Shown one piece after another: positions 60,336-64,000 of a stretch of 64,000 nt of DNA. Source of the stretch: Oscillatoriophycideae cyanobacterium NC_groundwater_1537_Pr4_S-0.65um_50_18 (GTDB lineage Bacteria > Cyanobacteriota > Cyanobacteriia > Elainellales > Elainellaceae); assembly GCA_016208305.1 (NCBI GenBank), contig JACQYI010000060.1, forward strand, positions 1-64,000. Reading direction: 5' to 3'. The stretch's first letter is position 1; each line of letters starts with the position of its first letter. The translations under genes and the position numbers were made by a program. The notes beneath the pieces are model-generated. The model was given only the letters and a program-made list of their open reading frames with translations, did not search any database and was not told where the DNA came from.

Positions 60336-61354
60336 GCCAAGTAAGCCTTGAACGTCACGAACTTTTCCTTCATACGTCCATCCCCGATCGCATCAGATGC
60401 AGCACGATATCCTTCAGCAATCGTGCGAGTGCATCCACTCAGGTAGAGTACAGCGCCAGCGTTAAGAGCAACCATGTCACGTATACCCTGAGGAGCCTTG
60501 TCGTCCAAGAGCTGGTAAAACACGATCGCATTGTCATGGCAATCCCCGGTTGGGAGTTCAGCGTAATCAACCCACTCAATACCCGCCTCAGAGAGTTGAA
60601 ACTCGGACTCAACGATTCCATTGGGTGTCACCTCAAGAACAACTGACTTGCCCGAGACCGAGAATTCGTCAATACCCGGATCACCGTAGACCACCAAAGC
60701 TCTAGTGCGCCCGATTCGTTGGAGCGCCTCACCGAGAACCCATAACCTTTCCGCGTCCGCCGTACCTACAAGCTGGTGATTTACTCCTGCTGGATTAGAC
60801 AGCGGACCGACCAGATTGAATATCGTTCGCCGTCCTGCAAGTTTCCGTGCTTCCGTGACGCGCTTCATACCGGGATGATACATTCGAGCGAAGATGAACG
60901 CAACACCCACCTGCGCCAAGCACTCTTCAATCAACTTCGGAGGCAGCTCAATGGGAATCCCCAAGGCATCGAGTAAGTCAAATGCGCCGTTTGGACGGCG
61001 AGATCCCCGATTACCGTGTTTGGCAATTGGTACCCCACATGACGCTGCGACAAAGGCAGCGGCTGTCGAGACGTTAAACCTTGCTAGACCACTACCACCG
61101 GTACCACAGAGATCCACACAAGTTGCAGGAGCGTTTATAGGTAAGGCTCTACGAACCAGCTCGCTGGCAAAACCAGCAACTTCAGCCGCTGTTTCACCCT
61201 TCTCAGCCAGCGCCACAAGGAAGTCAGCGACAGCCCTATCTTCAAGGTTAGATTCGAAGATGTCCCAGGCAATCGCAGCGGCTTCTTTTTCGGAGAAGCT
61301 TTCACCGCTTCGGACTCTATCCAGGCACTCGTCGAACACAGATTTGTCTCCCAC
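60320..61354 (-). CDS. trpD: Anthranilate phosphoribosyltransferase
   Basis: A 344-residue enzyme joining anthranilate and PRPP in tryptophan synthesis. PRPP-site motifs are DLCGTGGSGLARFNVSTAAA (GTGGSG where GTGGDG is usual) and PIAKHGNRGSRRPNG, followed by VGPLSNPA. The start is set at GTG 61354, since the longer frame to 61381 runs into an attC-like site. No other trp gene is nearby, so it is either a mobile extra copy or a relative acting on another aromatic substrate. Confidence 0.85.
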   Translation of the reverse strand: MGDKSVFDECLDRVRSGESFSEKEAAAIAWDIFESNLEDRAVADFLVALAEKGETAAEVAGFASELVRRALPINAPATCVDLCGTGGSGLARFNVSTAAAFVAASCGVPIAKHGNRGSRRPNGAFDLLDALGIPIELPPKLIEECLAQVGVAFIFARMYHPGMKRVTEARKLAGRRTIFNLVGPLSNPAGVNHQLVGTADAERLWVLGEALQRIGRTRALVVYGDPGIDEFSVSGKSVVLEVTPNGIVESEFQLSEAGIEWVDYAELPTGDCHDNAIVFYQLLDDKAPQGIRDMVALNAGAVLYLSGCTRTIAEGYRAASDAIGDGRMKEKFVTFKAYLADNVR

Positions 61355-61362
61355 TCTTGTCG

Positions 61363-61449
61363 GTCTAATGACCCCGTTCACCCGTCGCTAGTAACCTCTC
61401 GAACTCAACCAATAATTTTAGCAGTCGGCGTGTAAGCGGATTGTTATAC
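61363..61449 (-). other. attC-like site after GNAT gene, twin of the 62,943 site
   Basis: On the minus strand GTATAAC (with the GNAT stop codon inside) and ATTAGAC (one change from GTTAGAC) enclose 87 bp. Arms CCGCTTACACGCCG and CGACGGGTGAACGGG pair imperfectly. The stretch 61367-61410 is repeated at 62947-62990 with two or three changes. Confidence 0.65.
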
Positions 61450-62001
61450 AGCTTCGCCTCGCCAGTCTCCCCGAAGAATTGACCATATTTTTACGTCTTC
61501 AAATACTCCCCACTTTCGCACTCGTTGACGTAAAACCCCTTCTTGTATAAACCCATTTTTCTGCAAAACCTTACCTGAACCTGGGTTTCTAACCATGTGG
61601 TAGGCGTAGAGCCTGTTGAGATCTAAATCTTTAAACCCAAAGCGGAGCATAGGCTTTAATGCTTCACTCATATACCCTTGCCCCCACACCTGAGCTGCCA
61701 ACCAAAAACTCAATTCTGCTTGAGCATGTTCTTGCTCAATATCTCGAACTTCGATAACTCCGCAAAATGCTTTCTCAGCTTTGTGCTCAATAACAAATGC
61801 AACAGACTGCCCTGCCTTAAAATTCTGAATTTGCCTGTGTATATATTGCTCCGCCTCACCATCAGGATACGGATGAGGAATAGAAATCATCGTATCAGCA
61901 ACCTCACGAGCACCTGCCGCGCCCTGGAGCAATGGTGCATCCACAAGAGACAAAGGGCGCAGAATCAATCTGGTTGTTTCAATCGTAGATTGAGCAAGCA
62001 T
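61444..62001 (-). CDS. RimJ/RimL-type GNAT acetyltransferase
   Basis: A 185-residue protein of the RimJ/RimL group, which acetylates ribosomal-protein or other N-termini. Features are ETTRLILRPLSLVDAPLLQG, the acetyl-CoA region WLAAQVWGQGYMSEALKPML and NPGSGKVLQKNGFIQEGVLR, all well conserved. It is a single-gene unit between two attC-like sites, with its stop inside the downstream one. Confidence 0.9.
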   Translation of the reverse strand: MLAQSTIETTRLILRPLSLVDAPLLQGAAGAREVADTMISIPHPYPDGEAEQYIHRQIQNFKAGQSVAFVIEHKAEKAFCGVIEVRDIEQEHAQAELSFWLAAQVWGQGYMSEALKPMLRFGFKDLDLNRLYAYHMVRNPGSGKVLQKNGFIQEGVLRQRVRKWGVFEDVKIWSILRGDWRGEAV

Positions 62002-62092
62002 GAGACGACTTTCTCTCTACCGACCTTTCCAGCAAATCTTAACATCGAAATTCCTCATTGCTAGCTTGCCCTAGCACAACTGAGCACCTGCT

Positions 62093-62175
62093 GTCTAACG
62101 ATGCGATCACCGGACTTAGGTAGTCTCTGGAGCCAACCTGTCTCTCCAAATTCCGGTGCATCGCACTTGTTATGC
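62093..62175 (-). other. attC-like site after the second LysE gene
   Basis: On the minus strand the boxes are GCATAAC and GTTAGAC. Arms TGCGATGCACCGGA and TCCGGTGATCGCA pair perfectly except for one extra base in the first arm, matching the leftward gene orientation. Length 83 bp. It starts 30 bp after the LysE stop. Confidence 0.8.
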
Positions 62176-62204
62176 CGCAACACCACAAATTCTTTGAAGC
62201 ATTT

Positions 62205-62840
62205 CTACCTCTGCTCGGCTACAGCAACATATGCGCCAAGCCCGATCATTGTACAGCCTGAAGTAATTCGTTGTCCTTGCCTGAATTTATAGCTTGTCCG
62301 CAATTTTTGCCCAATAGGTCCTGCAAATGTAGCAACAACAACATCAACAAAGAGGTTTAGCAAATCCGTAATGAGACCTAAAAACAAAAACTGTGTTAGA
62401 ACGTTGCCGTTTGCAACATTAATAAACTGAGGAATAAATGCGAGGAAAAACAAGGCTGTTTTAGGATTTAGAACCTCAGTGATCACACCTTGATAAAACG
62501 CGCTTCCACTGCGTTGCGGTTGGGCTACTGCATTAGTATCAATTGATAAAGTATCTTGGCTCAAAAGAGTTCGTAGCCCCAAATAAATGAGATAAGCTGC
62601 TCCTACATACTTGATAATGGTAAAGGCAGTAGCAGAAGTCATTAACAGGCTAGAAATACCGACTGCGGCAGCAACAACATGAATAAGTCCTCCTACAAAT
62701 AAACCGAGGGCTGAGGCAATCCCTTCGGACCTACCTCCATTAAAGCTACGCGCTAAGGTATAGAGAATACCTGGACCTGGAGTAATACTGAGAATAAAAG
62801 CGGCTGTAAGGAAAAGACTAAGGTTCGCAAGGTCAGGCAT
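62205..62840 (-). CDS. LysE/RhtB-family amino-acid exporter, second copy
   Basis: A 211-residue exporter from ATG 62840 (GTG at 62852 possible). It has the family start FILSITPGPGILYTLARSF, GLFVGGLIHVVAAAVGISSL, YVGAAYLIYLGLRTLL and EVLNPKTALFFLAFIPQF. It is a separate lineage from the LysE protein at 35,012. It lies between two attC-like sites as a one-gene unit. Confidence 0.9.
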   Translation of the reverse strand: MPDLANLSLFLTAAFILSITPGPGILYTLARSFNGGRSEGIASALGLFVGGLIHVVAAAVGISSLLMTSATAFTIIKYVGAAYLIYLGLRTLLSQDTLSIDTNAVAQPQRSGSAFYQGVITEVLNPKTALFFLAFIPQFINVANGNVLTQFLFLGLITDLLNLFVDVVVATFAGPIGQKLRTSYKFRQGQRITSGCTMIGLGAYVAVAEQR

Positions 62841-62942
62841 ATTAAACTCCACTGATGCTGTTTCTTCTCTGATTATCTATCGAACTTACTAGAAGGCAAT
62901 CAACACTACTTACAGAATTAAGCCATCCCTCAAGGACTTGCG

Positions 62943-63031
62943 GCATAACGACCCCGTTCACCCGCCGCTAGTAACCTCTCGAACTCAACGAAAAGACTCT
63001 GTACGGTCGGTGTGCAACGGGATTGTTAGAC
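62943..63031 (-). other. attC-like site before the second LysE gene
   Basis: On the minus strand GTCTAAC and GTTATGC enclose 89 bp with 3-nt spacers. Arms CCCGTTGCACACCGACCG and CGGCGGGTGAACGGG pair with three extra bases in the first arm. It shares its second half with the site at 61,363-61,449. Confidence 0.75.
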
Positions 63032-63136
63032 AGTACGGCGATGTATTCCCAACTATCCACATAGACCGAACCTTTATGCTGTTGCAAATTCTTGTCTAAC
63101 AAGATATGACAAATTGAATAGAGATCGCCACCTCTA

Positions 63137-64000
63137 TTACTTCTTCTCTTTTGTATTAATTGATTTCATGGTAAATAGCTGAAACATAACCAATAGAATA
63201 CTGAAATAGTGTGGAATTTTTCTGGTTAATTTTAAGAGTGTATTCTGACTTGAAATATTAATTCTTTTATTTTCTGAAGTATGTTGTAAACAAATGTCTA
63301 ATTTCTCGAAAAAACGTGATTCTTCTACATCAAGAACTAGGGGCAAATCTTTTCTGATGGAGTTGTTGACCTTTTTGATTGTAGAAATATAGTATTCACG
63401 AGCATCTAGCCCAAGCAATGCAAGGAGCTTATCGTTACTTTGATACTTGAGGTATGTCATACTGAAAATCAACAGCAAAAAGAACTTACAGACTAGTCTT
63501 GCCCTTAGCCCACTAGAGAACTGTGATTGTGATTTAATAATCGCACCAAAAAAATCTCCATGTCGATTCTCATCTTCACCCCATGACTTGTAAAAGCTAA
63601 AAAGAGGATAGATAGAGTATTCAGGATGAGACTCTAAATGCTCAAAAATCGTTATGTAATAACAGCTAGAGATCCTCTCTGACAGATAGGTAGAGTAGAT
63701 AAACCATGAGAAAGGTAGAAAAATATACTTTCTACCTTCTTTCTTTAGAAAACCTAATCCAGGTTTGATACGAAAATCCAAGAGAGCTTTATTAAGAAAA
63801 CTCGCATGACGGGCTTCATCACGAGACATCAGGGAGAATCCACCTGAAAGGATGCTGTTTTCTTCCTTAAGTTGATATGACAATTCCCTGTACAGGATAA
63901 ATCCTGAGTACTCAGCAGCACAGTACATTTCCAAAAGTTTAACTATGAGTTCCCGCGCCTCACCTTGAATGTGATCCCAGGACTGGTTAAACCTCTCGTC
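63137..64000 (-). CDS. acsF: Mg-protoporphyrin IX monomethyl ester oxidative cyclase, partial
   Basis: The C-terminal 287 residues of an AcsF/ChlA-type di-iron cyclase; the start is beyond the window. Visible ligands are Glu in AAEYSGFILYRELS, SLMSRDEARHASFLNKALLD (DE-x-x-H) and WGEDENRHGDFF. The enzyme makes the fifth ring of chlorophyll using oxygen and belongs to the membrane-associated ferritin-like group. It is rather AT-rich and diverged, which may mean a second, low-oxygen-type copy (ChlA-II-like) or a third paralogue. The stop is about 105 bp from an attC-like site. Confidence 0.85.
   Translation of the reverse strand, partial: DERFNQSWDHIQGEARELIVKLLEMYCAAEYSGFILYRELSYQLKEENSILSGGFSLMSRDEARHASFLNKALLDFRIKPGLGFLKKEGRKYIFLPFSWFIYSTYLSERISSCYYITIFEHLESHPEYSIYPLFSFYKSWGEDENRHGDFFGAIIKSQSQFSSGLRARLVCKFFLLLIFSMTYLKYQSNDKLLALLGLDAREYYISTIKKVNNSIRKDLPLVLDVEESRFFEKLDICLQHTSENKRINISSQNTLLKLTRKIPHYFSILLVMFQLFTMKSINTKEKK

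Larger units (their letters stand above)
40997..63031. mobile_element. Putative integron gene-cassette array without integrase (CALIN-like)
   Basis: At least twelve attC-like sites, most 83-89 bp long and most read on the minus strand, separate small one- or two-gene units of varied function. R-type end boxes resemble RYYYAAC and GTTRRRY, spacers are 2-4 nt, and arms pair imperfectly with extra unpaired bases. Starts lie 9-62 bp after a site in several units, and five stop codons fall inside or beside the first box. No integron integrase gene is in the window. Rightward genes and two P450 loci interrupt the pattern, so not every part is cassette DNA. Confidence 0.65.

Overview
The window looks like a cyanobacterial chromosome. 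The HIP1 octamer GCGATCGC recurs throughout. A magnesium-protoporphyrin ester cyclase gene (chlorophyll synthesis) runs off the right end, and many proteins belong to families common in filamentous cyanobacteria. I cannot name the species from this sequence.

Region 1 (about 1-20,750) is the right part of a siphovirus-type prophage. Rightward late genes run from tail completion and tail tube through a G/GT tail-assembly chaperone with a -1 slippery site, a giant tape measure with two wall-hydrolase domains, lambda M-, L-, K-, I- and J-like tip proteins, fibre and collar proteins, a membrane protein and a C39-like peptidase. Intrinsic terminators punctuate this operon. A bidirectional terminator separates it from leftward genes: two PD-(D/E)XK-like proteins (one carrying a BRO-N domain), a 45-residue ribbon-helix-helix protein and a tyrosine integrase. 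Next to the integrase is tRNA-Ala(GGC) with its own promoter. Head genes lie outside the window.

Region 2 (about 21,000-40,300) is mixed accessory DNA: a lipoprotein/histidine-kinase pair; a complete insertion sequence with inverted ends and a 6-bp target duplication; a nested palindrome; a SWIM zinc-finger gene followed by small unknown genes and a gene broken by one in-frame TGA; an integrase remnant inside a 25-bp inverted repeat; an ECF42-type sigma factor with its DGPF partner; LysE, GST and GNAT genes; a decayed WD40 gene; and an Lrp regulator divergent from a PhyH oxygenase.

Region 3 (about 41,000-63,030) is the most unusual. Mostly leftward one- or two-gene units (YbaK, arginase-like, VOC/TfoX, SAM enzymes, GST, two-component system, Crp/Fnr+SDR, Crp/Fnr+SRPBCC, MGMT-like, methyltransferase, GNAT, TrpD, LysE) are separated by imperfect palindromes, mostly 83-89 bp. 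These have 7-bp ends resembling RYYYAAC and GTTRRRY, short spacers and arms with unpaired extra bases. That is the architecture of integron attC sites. Stop codons often lie inside the first box and starts follow shortly after the last. I read this as an integron gene-cassette array without an integron integrase in view (CALIN-like). One further attC-like site follows a LysE gene at 35.7 kb. Embedded in the region are two P450 loci with TetR regulators and clear operator palindromes, one heading a TetR-GNAT-exporter-P450-MFS detoxification operon.

Several genes carry a single lesion (nonsense codon or one-base slip), so the accessory region is decaying or the sequence has errors. All calls are from reading alone; no database search was run.
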